A program made the position numbers and the translations under genes. Of a stretch of 64,000 nt of DNA, positions 18,476 to 27,166 are shown piece by piece. Each line of letters opens with the position of its first letter. Within the stretch, counting starts at the first letter, position 1. This stretch comes from an uncultured Clostridia bacterium. GTDB taxonomy: Bacteria; Bacillota; Clostridia; Christensenellales; UBA3700. The stretch is from assembly GCA_947037025.1 (NCBI GenBank), contig CAMQSU010000003.1, positions 30,641 to 94,640 on the forward strand, written 5' to 3'. A model generated the notes under the pieces. That model saw only the letters and a program-made list of their open reading frames with translations, made no database searches and was not told the DNA's origin.

Positions 18476-18575
18476 AATACGTGCAAAAAACAAGCAAAAA
18501 ACGCATGAAAAACGCACAAAAAACGTGCCAAAAACGCACAAAAACGTGCAAAAAACGCATGAAAAACAAGCAAAA
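18476..18575. repeat. Degenerate A-rich tandem repeat, about nine 10-12-bp units
   Basis: Units of the form AAAAACGCAYG, AAAAACGTGC and AAAAACAAGC follow one another for about 100 bases right after the P-type ATPase stop. Alternating GCAC and GTGC cores allow some local pairing. There are no spacers, and the frames are broken by stops, so it is neither a CRISPR array nor coding. Purpose unknown. Confidence 0.75.
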
Positions 18576-18742
18576 TTGTGTGATTTTTTTCAATAAATTA
18601 GCAATATGAAATAATATAATAACTGATTATTTGCGGCATACTAGCTGCTAAATAGATTTATACTATCCTTATATCCGGTGCGAATTGCTACTAGATACAG
18701 GCTGGTACAGGCAAGGAATACCTACGGGTAGAAGGAGTATTT

Positions 18743-20173
18743 ATGATAAAAGGTGAAAAGCTACAGCTGATGATAGAAGGCGTAGGAATGGATGGAGAGG
18801 GCGTTGCAAAGCATGAGGGTATAGTTGTATTTGTGCCAATGACTCTTGTAGGTGAAGTGGTTGAGGCTACTATTACTTTCGTTAAAAAGAAGTTTGCAAC
18901 AGCACGAGTGTTTAAGGTTTTGATAGCATCTCCGATGCGTAGAGATCCAATTTGCCCGATATTTTTTCAGTGCGGTGGATGCTCAATGATGCATATTAAG
19001 TATGATGCTCAGCTTGCGATTAAGAAAGAAAATGTAAGCAATTGCATGAGAAAAGTTGCAAAAATTGACACAGAAGTTGATGATGTTATCGCATGTAGCA
19101 CTGAGTATGAATACCGTAATAAGATACAAGTCCCTATATCTAATCTTGATGGAGAAATCATTGTTGGTTACTATAGAGAGAAGTCTCACGTTGTTGAGCC
19201 TTTTAACAGATGTTACTTGCATGGCGAGTGGGCAGATGATATTATAGACGCTTTCCTTGAGTGGGCAAACCGTTATAAATTAACTGCATATGATGAAAAA
19301 ACTGGTAAGGGATTGCTTAGACATTTAGTACTTAGAAGGCTTGGTGACGTTATATCAATTGTTATCGTTATCAACGGTTCATCAATACCTGATAAGGATA
19401 AATTAAGCGGATATATTCATGATATGGGTTACAAGTTTAGTATGTATATGAATATAAATAAGGAAGATACTAACGTTATTATGTCGGCAAAAACTGTTAA
19501 TATTTATGGTAAAATGGACATAATGCACCAGATTTCAGGAGTTAAACTTGCTGTTGCACCTAACGCTTTTATGCAAGTAAATGACGAGATTGCAGAGATG
19601 ATTTATGATAATATCGCAACTAAAATATCAGTACATAAGTCGCCGCTAGTCCTTGAGTGTTACTCAGGAATTGGTATGTTATCTAACATTATCGCACGCA
19701 CAACGGATAGACTTGTAAGTGTTGAGATTGAGCCATCAGCCACTTCTAATGCTAATACTATGGCCGTTCTTAATGGCAATGATGATAAGATTCTTAATAT
19801 ATGCGGTGATGCTGGCAAGGTTATGCCAATGCTTGCAGCAATAGCAAGAGGTGTTGATGAGGTTACTCTTGACGATATCAATTTGACTGAAATTGAGAAA
19901 GAAAGACTAAATAAAATGCTAACTGTACGCGGTGAAAATCAGGATATAGTAGTTGTTCTTGACCCTCCAAGAAAGGGTTGTGATGCTAGCGTTTTGCAGG
20001 CTGTAATAGCTGCTAGACCTAACTTTATATACTATATAAGCTGTTCTCCATCTACGCTTGCTCGTGACTTATCAATACTGAAAGAAAAGTTTGATGTTGT
20101 AAGTATTAGTCCATATGACATGTTCCCTAATACTTCTCACGTTGAGACAGTTGTACAATTAAAGTTAAAATAA
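18743..20173 (+). CDS. rlmD: 23S rRNA (uracil-5-)-methyltransferase, RlmD/RumA family
   Basis: 476 residues. An N-terminal TRAM domain (G-V-G-M-D-G-E-G-V-A-K) is followed by the Fe-S region C-P-I-F-F-Q-C-G-G-C and a Rossmann methyltransferase fold (L-E-C-Y-S-G-I-G-M-L-S). The catalytic segment is Y-I-S-C-S-P-S-T-L-A-R-D with D-P-P-R-K-G-C-D upstream. It uses SAM to methylate U1939 and/or U747 of 23S rRNA. AAGGAG lies five bases before the ATG. An insertion of about 25 residues (D-E-V-T-L-D-D-I-N-L-T-E) lies before the D-P-P-R-K motif. Confidence 0.92.
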   Translation: MIKGEKLQLMIEGVGMDGEGVAKHEGIVVFVPMTLVGEVVEATITFVKKKFATARVFKVLIASPMRRDPICPIFFQCGGCSMMHIKYDAQLAIKKENVSNCMRKVAKIDTEVDDVIACSTEYEYRNKIQVPISNLDGEIIVGYYREKSHVVEPFNRCYLHGEWADDIIDAFLEWANRYKLTAYDEKTGKGLLRHLVLRRLGDVISIVIVINGSSIPDKDKLSGYIHDMGYKFSMYMNINKEDTNVIMSAKTVNIYGKMDIMHQISGVKLAVAPNAFMQVNDEIAEMIYDNIATKISVHKSPLVLECYSGIGMLSNIIARTTDRLVSVEIEPSATSNANTMAVLNGNDDKILNICGDAGKVMPMLAAIARGVDEVTLDDINLTEIEKERLNKMLTVRGENQDIVVVLDPPRKGCDASVLQAVIAARPNFIYYISCSPSTLARDLSILKEKFDVVSISPYDMFPNTSHVETVVQLKLK

Positions 20174-20260
20174 TTGCGACTAGTGCAGAGTAGTTTAATA
20201 TGATTTTATATCATATTCAGGTATAAATGCAATGAAAATTTAATGATAAAATTATATATA

Positions 20261-20301
20261 TGAGCAGTGTTTTAGGCGAAAGTCAACACTGCTCATATTG
20301 T
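20261..20301 (+). terminator. Intrinsic terminator of rlmD
   Basis: TGAGCAGTGTT (20261-20271) pairs perfectly with AACACTGCTCA (20285-20295), followed by TATTGTTTTA. The rest of the 20174-20512 gap holds the promoter at 20415-20443 and several TTGCAAA-like heptamers around 20450-20490, and no gene. Confidence 0.85.
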
Positions 20302-20414
20302 TTTATAGCATATTCATGTATGAAGATATGCAAATATGCTGATATGTAAAAGCACGCATATGTATAAATGCTATTATATAATAGTAAAATAATTTTGCAA
20401 TATATAATTCTCTC

Positions 20415-20443
20415 TTGTGATTTTGCTGCAAATGTGATATAAT
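20415..20443 (+). promoter_or_regulatory. Sigma-A promoter of the cyclase gene
   Basis: TTGTGA (20415-20420), 17 bases, TATAAT (20438-20443), about 70 bases before the start at 20513. Confidence 0.7.
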
Positions 20444-20512
20444 AATATAAGCAATTGCAAACAGTTTAATTGCAAATGCAAATGCCTGCAATTTTTAAGG
20501 AGATTATATAAT

Positions 20513-21070
20513 ATGCTTTTAGATTTAACACTAAACGTTGCAAAGAATAGTGAAATATTTGGTTGGGTAGAATGTCAACATAATAAGCTAGCAGCACTTG
20601 GTCATGTAGGTACTCACCTAGATACTCATTGTAATTCCACAGTGCCATTAGACTATTTTCGCTGTGATGGAGTAATGTTTGATGTGTGTGGGATTGCTGA
20701 AATTGGGCTTAGTGATATAGATATATCTAAGGTCATGGATCGTGGATTTGTCATGTTTTATACTGGACGCATAAACAAATATGAGTATGGAACGGGCGAG
20801 TATTTTGGAGAGCATCCTCAACTATCGCCTGAATTAATAGACAGTTTAATTATGAAAAATATTAGATTTATAGGTATTGATGCGGCAGGAATAAGACGAG
20901 GACTTGAGCATGAGGAAGCAGATAAACATTGCGAGAGGAACGGAGTTTACGTAATTGAAAACCTCATTAATCTTGATAGCATTCCTAATGAAAAGTTTAC
21001 GGTGTTTACTATGTGGATTAATGATAGTGAGATGACTGGCATTAAATGCAGAGTAATTGTAGAAGTATAA
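20513..21070 (+). CDS. Cyclase-family metal-dependent hydrolase (kynurenine formamidase-like)
   Basis: 185 residues. The cyclase signature H-x-G-T-H-x-D appears as H-V-G-T-H-L-D-T-H at about residues 31-39, with a second motif region G-I-D-A-A-G-I-R-R-G-L-E-H. The family (Pfam Cyclase) hydrolyses amide or lactam bonds with a divalent metal. The usual third motif residues P-x-H are replaced by T-H-C. It is shorter than KynB (about 210) and stands alone, so the substrate cannot be inferred. AAGGAG precedes the ATG by ten or more bases. Confidence 0.72.
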   Translation: MLLDLTLNVAKNSEIFGWVECQHNKLAALGHVGTHLDTHCNSTVPLDYFRCDGVMFDVCGIAEIGLSDIDISKVMDRGFVMFYTGRINKYEYGTGEYFGEHPQLSPELIDSLIMKNIRFIGIDAAGIRRGLEHEEADKHCERNGVYVIENLINLDSIPNEKFTVFTMWINDSEMTGIKCRVIVEV

Positions 21071-21449
21071 AATTTTTAACTTAACAGTTAAATATTATCA
21101 ATAATTAAATGAATTTCAAATTAGATAAAACTTGTAAATATAGATAGAAAATATCAGCAAAAGTGAAAAATATTTTTGGAAGTTTTTTCAGGTAAAATAC
21201 ATAAAATATTTATTAAAATTCTGATTATATATTTGATGTTTTTACCTCATAAATAGTAATAATATACTATTTTTTAAGAAAAATGCTAATATATACACTA
21301 TTTGCTATATATATTAATTGATATAAAACAACTATTTAATTAAAAAAAATTGCAAATAAATATAAAAGATAATTCAATAAAAAAATAATAATTATGCAAA
21401 TAAATGTATAAAAAAATATTTGAATATACGGAAGAATAGGAGATAAATT
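21071..21449. other. Very AT-rich intergenic stretch
   Basis: About 380 bases of almost only A and T, with no ORF that has a ribosome site, no good hairpin and no clear promoter. A lone TTGAATA half-site close to 21420 resembles half of the cad operator at 22275-22290, but no inverted partner is present. Confidence 0.6.
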
Positions 21450-21656
21450 ATGTGTGAAAATAAAGTAGATAATTGTCCTTGTCCTAAAAAGACTTGTGCA
21501 AATCATGGTATATGTGTTAAATGCGTGCTGAAGCATAAATTAACTGATAGTTTGCCATATTGCTTATTTCCAGATAACGATGGGGATAAAAGCTTATCAA
21601 ATTATTACAATAAGTTGAAAGAACGATTTGAGCCTAAATGCTTAAATGATAAATAA
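21450..21656 (+). CDS. Small cysteine-rich protein (DUF6485-like)
   Basis: 68 residues with seven or eight cysteines: N-C-P-C-P-K-K-T-C-A-N-H-G-I-C-V-K-C-V-L-K-H and L-P-Y-C-L-F-P. This spacing and the L-P-x-C end match the short Cys-rich proteins grouped as DUF6485, which probably bind zinc or an Fe-S cluster. GGAG precedes the ATG by seven bases. It lies 32 bases ahead of the ArsR-type regulator and is likely in one operon with it, which hints at a metal-related role. Confidence 0.65.
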   Translation: MCENKVDNCPCPKKTCANHGICVKCVLKHKLTDSLPYCLFPDNDGDKSLSNYYNKLKERFEPKCLNDK

Positions 21657-21688
21657 AGTATAACAGGGAATTTAAGGAGTAAATGCAT

Positions 21689-22060
21689 ATGAAAAATAAT
21701 ATAAGTTGTGACTGTGAAGTTATACACGAGCATATGGTGGTTAAAGCACGTAATAGCATGCCGAGTGAATCTGATATAATTGATGTTGCAGGACTTTTTA
21801 AAGTGCTTGGCGATAAGACTAGATGTAGTATTGTGTTCGGCTTAGTAGATAATGAGTTATGTGTTTGCGATATTTGCAGCTTGCTAAATATGACTAAATC
21901 AGCAATTTCTCATCAACTGTCAACACTTAAATTAGCTCGTGTGGTAAAGTCTAGGCGAGATGGCAAAACTATCTACTACTCTTTAGATGATAGCCATGTT
22001 AAAAACATAGTTGTGGATACACTTATTCATGTAATGCACGCGCAGATAAGTGATAAATAA
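21689..22060 (+). CDS. ArsR/SmtB-family metal sensor, CadC type
   Basis: About 123 residues. The winged helix core reads L-F-K-V-L-G-D-K-T-R-C-S-I, then E-L-C-V-C-D-I-C (the alpha-3 C-x-C metal site of CadC/ArsR) and S-A-I-S-H-Q-L-S-T-L-K recognition helix. An N-terminal C-D-C with nearby His residues could complete a CadC-type Cd/Pb/Zn site. I chose ATG 21689, nine bases after AAGGAG; the ATG at 21683 would be only three bases away. It lies upstream of the metal exporter genes and probably represses them through the two palindromes at 22239-22290. Confidence 0.9.
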   Translation: MKNNISCDCEVIHEHMVVKARNSMPSESDIIDVAGLFKVLGDKTRCSIVFGLVDNELCVCDICSLLNMTKSAISHQLSTLKLARVVKSRRDGKTIYYSLDDSHVKNIVVDTLIHVMHAQISDK

Positions 22061-22108
22061 TATGGCTGAATAACAGTAAAATTAGAATGCAATTTAAAAG
22101 ACATATTT

Positions 22109-22147
22109 TGTCATCATCAGGAGAAATCTTGATGGTGGCATTTTTTC
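22109..22147 (+). terminator. Intrinsic terminator after the CadC-type regulator
   Basis: TGTCATCATCA (22109-22119) pairs through 11 positions, including G-T pairs, with TGATGGTGGCA (22130-22140), followed by six T residues. Confidence 0.85.
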
Positions 22148-22231
22148 TGTCAAATTTAGCATTACTATTTTAAATATTGCTTATCACGTTGTTGAGCATT
22201 TTAAAATAAATAAATTATTTTCCGAAAAGAC

Positions 22232-22261
22232 TTGACAATTGAGCATGTATTCAACTATAAT
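22232..22261 (+). promoter_or_regulatory. Promoter of the HMA-protein/P-type ATPase operon
   Basis: TTGACA (22232-22237), an 18-base spacer and TATAAT (22256-22261). The spacer contains the first operator-like palindrome. Confidence 0.8.
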
Positions 22262-22290
22262 ATGATTATGTTAGTTGAGTAAGTATTCAA
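22239..22290. promoter_or_regulatory. Twin operator-like palindromes, ArsR/CadC type
   Basis: TTGAGCATGTATTCAA (22239-22254) and TTGAGTAAGTATTCAA (22275-22290) differ at only two positions and lie 36 bp apart, with TTGA/TCAA ends 8 bp apart. One copy overlaps the -35/-10 spacer; the other covers the early transcribed region. This matches how CadC/SmtB proteins block transcription. The regulator at 21689-22060 is the obvious candidate. Confidence 0.65.
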
Positions 22291-22316
22291 TCAATTGACA
22301 AAAGGAGATAAAGAGA

Positions 22317-22538
22317 ATGAAATTGAATTATAAATTAAATGGGTTAGATTGTGCTAACTGTGGAGCAAAATTAGAAAGAGCAATTAAAAAGATAGAAGGT
22401 GTAGAGAGTGTATCAATTAGCTTTATGACACTTAATATGGTGATTGAGATAAATGAGAGTAATTTGGATGAAACTATATTGCAAGTCTTTAAAGTTGCCC
22501 GCAAAGTTATGCCAAAGCTTGATATAAAAAGGCGTTAG
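22317..22538 (+). CDS. Free-standing HMA (heavy-metal-associated) domain protein
   Basis: 73 residues forming one ferredoxin-like HMA domain with the metal motif G-L-D-C-A-N-C-G-A-K at about residues 9-18. The C-A-N-C form and the L-D residues before it are typical of Zn/Cd-type ATPase N-domains rather than copper chaperones. The next gene, a Cd/Zn ATPase, lacks its own N-terminal HMA domain, so this looks like that domain carried as a separate protein. AAAGGAG lies nine bases before the ATG. It is the first gene behind the regulated promoter. Confidence 0.87.
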   Translation: MKLNYKLNGLDCANCGAKLERAIKKIEGVESVSISFMTLNMVIEINESNLDETILQVFKVARKVMPKLDIKRR

Positions 22539-22576
22539 AAAATTTAATTATTTAAATTGATTTACGGAGGTGTTAA

Positions 22577-24502
22577 ATGAAAAAATTAATAGAGAAACTT
22601 GGCGGAGATATAAAACCTATCATAAGGATTTTTATTGCAATGATTTTGCTTGCGACTGGTATGATAGTTATGGCAAATGTTGATGTGGCTAGCGATTATA
22701 TATGGCTTGCAATATTTTTACCCGCATATTTTATAATAGGTTACGATGTTTTATTTCGTGCAGTTACAAACATTGCAAGAGGTAAAGTTTTTGATGAATA
22801 TTTTCTTATGACGATTGCAACTGTTGGAGCTTTTGCAATTGGAGAATATCCTGAAGCTGTTGCGGTAATGTTGTTTTATCAAGTGGGAGAATTTTTTCAG
22901 CATCTTGCAACTGACAAGTCAAGAAAAAGTATAGCAGAGCTTATGGATATTAGACCTGATTATGCAAATATTATCCGAGATGGAGTAATTACGCAAGTGG
23001 ATCCTTTTGATGTTACAATAGGCGACCTTATAGTTATTAAAACGGGCGAAAAAGTGCCGCTTGACTGCCTTGTTATAGAAGGAAGCTGCGCACTTGATAC
23101 TTGTGCTTTAACAGGTGAGGCGATGCCAAGAGATGTTGAAGTTGGTTGCGAAATTTTATCTGGATCAGTGAACCTTAGCGGGGTTTTAACGGCAAGAGTA
23201 ATTAAAGAGTACGGCGAGTCTACGGCTAGTCGGATACTAGAACTTGTAGAGAGTAGTAGTAGTAATAAGTCATCGCAAGAAACTTTTATCAGTAAATTTG
23301 CAAAGTATTATACTCCATTAGTTGTTGTGGCAGCACTTATCATTGCGATAATTCCTCCACTATTTGTAGGCGGCTGGATTGAGTGGCTAAGCAGAGCTTT
23401 GACATTTTTAGTTGTTTCTTGTCCGTGTGCACTTGTAATATCTGTACCTATGAGCTTTTTTGCAGGTATAGGAAATGCAAGCCGCAACGGCGTTTTAATT
23501 AAAGGCGGAAACTATTTAGAGGCATTAGCAGCTAGTAAAGTTTTGGTTTTGGATAAAACGGGTACTATCACTCGTGGTATGTTTTCAGTAACTAAAATTT
23601 TAACTGATAGCATGACAGACAATGAACTTTTGGAAATTGCAGCTCATGCGGAAGGTTATAGCTCGCACCCGATTGCACTTTCACTTAGGGCAGCGTATGG
23701 ACTTGATATTGATTTATCTAGGGTTTGTGGAGTTGTAGAAAATGCTGGGTTTGGGCTTAGCAGTTTAGTTGATGGCAAGTCGGTAATTATCGGAAGTAGC
23801 AAAATTATGGATAGCAATAATATCGATTATTTATATAAAGATGAGATTGGGACTATATGCCATGTTGCAGTTGAAGGTGTTTATGTCGGTGCGATAGTAA
23901 TTAGTGATGAGATTAAAGAAAATAGCCGCTTGGCGATCGAGAATGTAAAGGCAGTCGGCATTAAAAAAGTAGTGATGCTTACTGGAGATAAAGCTGATAC
24001 TGCACATGCTGTAGCTGAAAGTATTGGCATAGATGAAGTGTTTAGTGAGCTGCTGCCGACTGATAAAGTGGAGATTTTAGAAAGGTTACTTAGCGAGTTA
24101 GACAGCCGCGAAAAATTGATTTTTGTGGGTGATGGTATCAATGATGCACCAGTGCTTGCAAGGGCGGATATCGGAATTTCTATGGGCGGTATTGGTAGCG
24201 ATAGCGCAGTGCAGGCTAGCGATATTGTACTTATTCATGATGATTTAACAAAAATCGCGGATAGTATTCGCTTATCAAGGAAAACACTGTCAATAGTTAG
24301 GCAAAATATTTTTGTATCAATCACCGTTAAATTAATTGTTTTGGTGCTTAGTGTATTTGGGCTTGCAAATATGTGGCTTGCAGTTTTTGCTGATGTGGGT
24401 GTTGCAGTTTTGGCTATATTAAATGCGATGCGTCTTATTAAATATAATCCATCTAAAATAGTTGTTAAAAAGCAATCATTAATTAAAAGCAAATTAAAGT
24501 AA
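22577..24502 (+). CDS. cadA: Cd/Zn/Pb-exporting P1B-type ATPase
   Basis: 641 residues. Motifs: C-A-L-T-G-E-A (actuator), S-C-P-C-A-L-V-I-S-V-P transport motif, V-L-D-K-T-G-T-I-T-R-G, H-P-I-A (nucleotide binding), G-D-G-I-N-D-A-P-V-L-A-R-A-D. The C-P-C helix and the flanking S-V-P fit the Cd/Zn/Pb subgroup. There is no N-terminal metal-binding domain; the preceding small gene supplies one. CGGAGG precedes the ATG by seven bases. It is 38 bases downstream of the HMA gene and under the same twin-operator promoter. Confidence 0.93.
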   Translation: MKKLIEKLGGDIKPIIRIFIAMILLATGMIVMANVDVASDYIWLAIFLPAYFIIGYDVLFRAVTNIARGKVFDEYFLMTIATVGAFAIGEYPEAVAVMLFYQVGEFFQHLATDKSRKSIAELMDIRPDYANIIRDGVITQVDPFDVTIGDLIVIKTGEKVPLDCLVIEGSCALDTCALTGEAMPRDVEVGCEILSGSVNLSGVLTARVIKEYGESTASRILELVESSSSNKSSQETFISKFAKYYTPLVVVAALIIAIIPPLFVGGWIEWLSRALTFLVVSCPCALVISVPMSFFAGIGNASRNGVLIKGGNYLEALAASKVLVLDKTGTITRGMFSVTKILTDSMTDNELLEIAAHAEGYSSHPIALSLRAAYGLDIDLSRVCGVVENAGFGLSSLVDGKSVIIGSSKIMDSNNIDYLYKDEIGTICHVAVEGVYVGAIVISDEIKENSRLAIENVKAVGIKKVVMLTGDKADTAHAVAESIGIDEVFSELLPTDKVEILERLLSELDSREKLIFVGDGINDAPVLARADIGISMGGIGSDSAVQASDIVLIHDDLTKIADSIRLSRKTLSIVRQNIFVSITVKLIVLVLSVFGLANMWLAVFADVGVAVLAILNAMRLIKYNPSKIVVKKQSLIKSKLK

Positions 24503-24696
24503 GGTGATGCATAGGCAAGTAAGCGATTGTAAATCAAAATGATGGGAGTGCGAAATAAGTCTTATATATCAGCATAATTTATCAACATAATCTTTGGTGA
24601 ACTAGTAGAAAATATGTGATTTGCAACAGAAATTATGCTTAAATTAGTCTTTTTGATGCTATTTAGCTGTAATTTAATGCTAATTTTGAAAACATA

Positions 24697-24725
24697 TTGA
24701 ATTTATGAATTAAAAGTGCTATAAT
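24697..24725 (+). promoter_or_regulatory. Sigma-A promoter of the LOG-family gene
   Basis: TTGAAT (24697-24702), 17 bases, TATAAT (24720-24725), about 90 bases upstream of the start at 24816. The rest of the 24503-24815 gap shows no gene and no clear terminator for cadA. Confidence 0.7.
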
Positions 24726-24815
24726 GTAATAGACTTAATTGTATAGCAGTCTGTCGCAATCATGTAAGACAATATTTGCTAAAAGTCAGTAAAATAAATT
24801 TTTATGAGGTGGATT

Positions 24816-25397
24816 ATGTTAAGAGATATAGTTTCTATAGCGGGTGACGCTAGAGTTGAGAAGGGAAGTGTAAAGGAACAGGTTGCGTTTGACACAGGGC
24901 GCGCACTAATTGACGCGGGTTACAGAGTTCAGACTGGCGGTCTTGGAGGTGTAATGGAGGCTGTTTGTCGCGGTGCTAGGTCATCAGAGAAATATCGTGA
25001 CGGAGATATTATCGCACTAGTTCCATCTTATGATGCGACTGAAGTAAATGAATATGCAGATATCGTTATTCCTACCGGTCTTGACGTTATGAGGAATGCT
25101 ATGGTTGCTAATGCTTGTGCGGTTATTGCTATCGGCGGTGGCTCGGGTACGCTTTCTGAAATGGCTTTTGCATGGTCTTTTTCTAGACTGTTGATTGCTT
25201 ATGATAATGTTGGCGGCTGGAGTAGCAAGCTTGCAGGCACTAGAGTTGATAGCAGAGTTAGATATCCGGATATCCCTGAGGATAAAGTTTATGCTGTATC
25301 ATCTGCTGATCAGGCAATTGGGTACCTTGATAAATATATCAAATTGTATACTAAACGTCATAAAGGAATTGTATTTATTGACGGTATCAGGAAATAA
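24816..25397 (+). CDS. LOG/SLOG-family nucleotide-binding protein (TIGR00725-like)
   Basis: About 193 residues. A Rossmann-like fold with V-Q-T-G-G-L-G-G-V-M-E-A-V-C-R-G-A and A-I-G-G-G-S-G-T-L-S-E-M-A, the counterpart of the P-G-G-x-G-T-x-x-E signature of LOG phosphoribohydrolases. The T-I-G-R-0-0-7-2-5 group keeps the Glu but its reaction is not established. The ATG at 24816 lies six bases after GAGG; the in-frame ATG at 24804 overlaps the ribosome site and was not used. It appears monocistronic. Confidence 0.8.
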   Translation: MLRDIVSIAGDARVEKGSVKEQVAFDTGRALIDAGYRVQTGGLGGVMEAVCRGARSSEKYRDGDIIALVPSYDATEVNEYADIVIPTGLDVMRNAMVANACAVIAIGGGSGTLSEMAFAWSFSRLLIAYDNVGGWSSKLAGTRVDSRVRYPDIPEDKVYAVSSADQAIGYLDKYIKLYTKRHKGIVFIDGIRK

Positions 25398-25506
25398 TTT
25401 ATTATAAAAGAATAGATAATTGTAGGTTTATTTCTATTGATTAAAATCTGCATTTAAAGTGTATTGTATTAATATTATAATATAATATATAAACTACTAA
25501 TTTAAT

Positions 25507-25545
25507 AATCGCCCTGCTTATGTGATTTAAGTAGGGCGATTTGCA
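25507..25545 (+). terminator. Intrinsic terminator after the LOG-family gene
   Basis: AATCGCCCTGCTT (25507-25519) pairs with AAGTAGGGCGATT (25529-25541), one G-T pair, followed by a short T run. A second, GC-rich palindrome follows at once. Confidence 0.65.
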
Positions 25546-25571
25546 CAGCTTGTGCAGCGCTGCGCAAGCTG
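25546..25571. repeat. 26-bp GC-rich near-perfect palindrome
   Basis: CAGCTTGTGCAGC (25546-25558) and GCTGCGCAAGCTG (25559-25571) are inverted copies with a single G-T mismatch and no loop. It stands out in a strongly AT-rich region. It could be a protein-binding site or extruded cruciform; it follows the terminator and precedes the membrane protein gene by 90 bases. Confidence 0.7.
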
Positions 25572-25660
25572 CGAGAAATGTGCGCAGAAAAATTAGTGTT
25601 GTTGCTCTAGTTGTTGACTAAAAAATTCTTATGTGTTATTATATACAAATAGGAGTATAT

Positions 25661-26221
25661 ATGTTGGGATTATTTATTGCATCAATGTCGATCGTGTTGG
25701 TTTTTTCGCTGGCTAGGCTTGCTGTAGGCGTTTATTTTCACGCTATGAAAGTGGTATATTATAAAAGCATTGTTGTAGACATACTTGATTATGTCTGCAT
25801 TGTTATGTACATAATTATGGCAATAATGCTTGCTGTTAGTTTGGAGATTGCCGGTGTTTATGGCAAAGGTGAAGTTAATTTAACCGTTATCAGTCTTGCA
25901 GTCGTTGGTGGAATGTTCACACTTGAAAGAGCATATAAAATGTATATGAATAGAAATATGCTTGGCGTTAGGTCGGCTGCTTTTGACTTGAAGGCAATGA
26001 GCAAGCGTGCAGAGTTTGAATCACTATTAAATGTTTCTATGAATGAAATAACCATTGATAAGAGTAAATTTGATGAGTTTGATTTGCTAATTTCCGGAGA
26101 TTGTTATAGCGAGTATTCGTTAAATGTAACTAAAACGTGGATTAACAAAGTAGCTGTACTTCTTATCCCTGTTGTGATTGCTATTGCAATACTGACAGCT
26201 GGAGTAGTGCTTGCAGCTTAA
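25661..26221 (+). CDS. Membrane protein of unknown function
   Basis: About 186 residues with an N-terminal membrane helix, two more around residues 48-70 and 80-98, and a C-terminal helix (V-A-V-L-L-I-P-V-V-I-A-I-A). A charged segment of about 60 residues separates the third and last helices. AGGAG lies five bases before the ATG at 25661; the longer frame from 25631 lacks a ribosome site. No family recognised. It ends 56 bases before rsmI. Confidence 0.65.
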   Translation: MLGLFIASMSIVLVFSLARLAVGVYFHAMKVVYYKSIVVDILDYVCIVMYIIMAIMLAVSLEIAGVYGKGEVNLTVISLAVVGGMFTLERAYKMYMNRNMLGVRSAAFDLKAMSKRAEFESLLNVSMNEITIDKSKFDEFDLLISGDCYSEYSLNVTKTWINKVAVLLIPVVIAIAILTAGVVLAA

Positions 26222-26277
26222 TTTGTTTGCTGTAAATGATAGATGAATTCGGCGTTTTGTCGGATATTGGAGAGTAT

Positions 26278-27087
26278 ATGCAAGGAAAATTATATATTGT
26301 TGGCACGCCTATCGGTAATATGTCCGATATGACTTACAGGGCGGTTTCCACCCTTAATGAGGTTGATACTATCGCTTGCGAAGATACTAGGCATAGTCTG
26401 ATTCTGCTTAATCGTTATGAAATTAAAAAACCTTTAATGAGCTACTACATGCATAAAGAGCGTGAGAGCGGTGAGAGGATTATTACTCTATTGCGTGAAG
26501 GAAAAAATGTAGCGCTTATCACTGACGCCGGTATGCCGTGCGTTTCCGACCCTGGCGCCGTACTTGTTAGTATGGTTAGAGATGCCGGTCTTGAATGCAC
26601 AGTTATTCCCGGCCCGACTGCTGTTGCAAGTGCAATGGCGCTTACAGGTATCACTAGGAGAGGCTTTTGCTTTTTAGGTTTTTTGCCAGAGAAGAAAAAA
26701 GAAAAAATTGCTTTAGTTACTCCTTATTGTGATATTGATATTCAGCTTGTTTTTTATTCATCTCCGCATGATATTAATGATCATATCGATTTTCTGTATT
26801 CCGTTTTAGGTGATAGGAAAGTGTTTGCAGTAAAAGAAATTACTAAGATATTTGAGCGTGTTGAGTGCGGAACTTTAGGTGAGTTTCACATAGAGCAACC
26901 GCGTGGCGAGTTTGTGCTTATCATTGAAGGTAGAGTGGCGGCTAATGCAAAAGTAGAACTTTCTATTGCTGACCATTTTAATGCGAATTTGGCTACGGGA
27001 CTAACTAAAAAAGACGCTATCAAGCTTACTGCTAAAGAGCGTGGCGTTCATAAGGATGAAGTATATAAAGTTGCTATTGACCTGTAA
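26278..27087 (+). CDS. rsmI: 16S rRNA (cytidine1402-2'-O)-methyltransferase
   Basis: 269 residues. The N-terminus L-Y-I-V-G-T-P-I-G-N-M-S-D is the RsmI signature, followed by A-C-E-D-T-R-H-S, I-T-D-A-G-M-P-C-V-S-D-P-G and V-I-P-G-P-T-A of the tetrapyrrole-methylase-like fold. It uses SAM to methylate C1402 of 16S rRNA. I place the start at ATG 26278, five bases after GGAG; the longer frame from 26236 would add 14 residues not found in the family. The C-terminal helical part (L-T-K-K-D-A-I-K) is complete. Confidence 0.93.
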   Translation: MQGKLYIVGTPIGNMSDMTYRAVSTLNEVDTIACEDTRHSLILLNRYEIKKPLMSYYMHKERESGERIITLLREGKNVALITDAGMPCVSDPGAVLVSMVRDAGLECTVIPGPTAVASAMALTGITRRGFCFLGFLPEKKKEKIALVTPYCDIDIQLVFYSSPHDINDHIDFLYSVLGDRKVFAVKEITKIFERVECGTLGEFHIEQPRGEFVLIIEGRVAANAKVELSIADHFNANLATGLTKKDAIKLTAKERGVHKDEVYKVAIDL

Positions 27088-27166
27088 ATTTATAGGTTGA
27101 ACTTTATAACAGATATTACCAAACTATAGATAAATTATATTTTTAAATATTATATCCATGTGTTTA

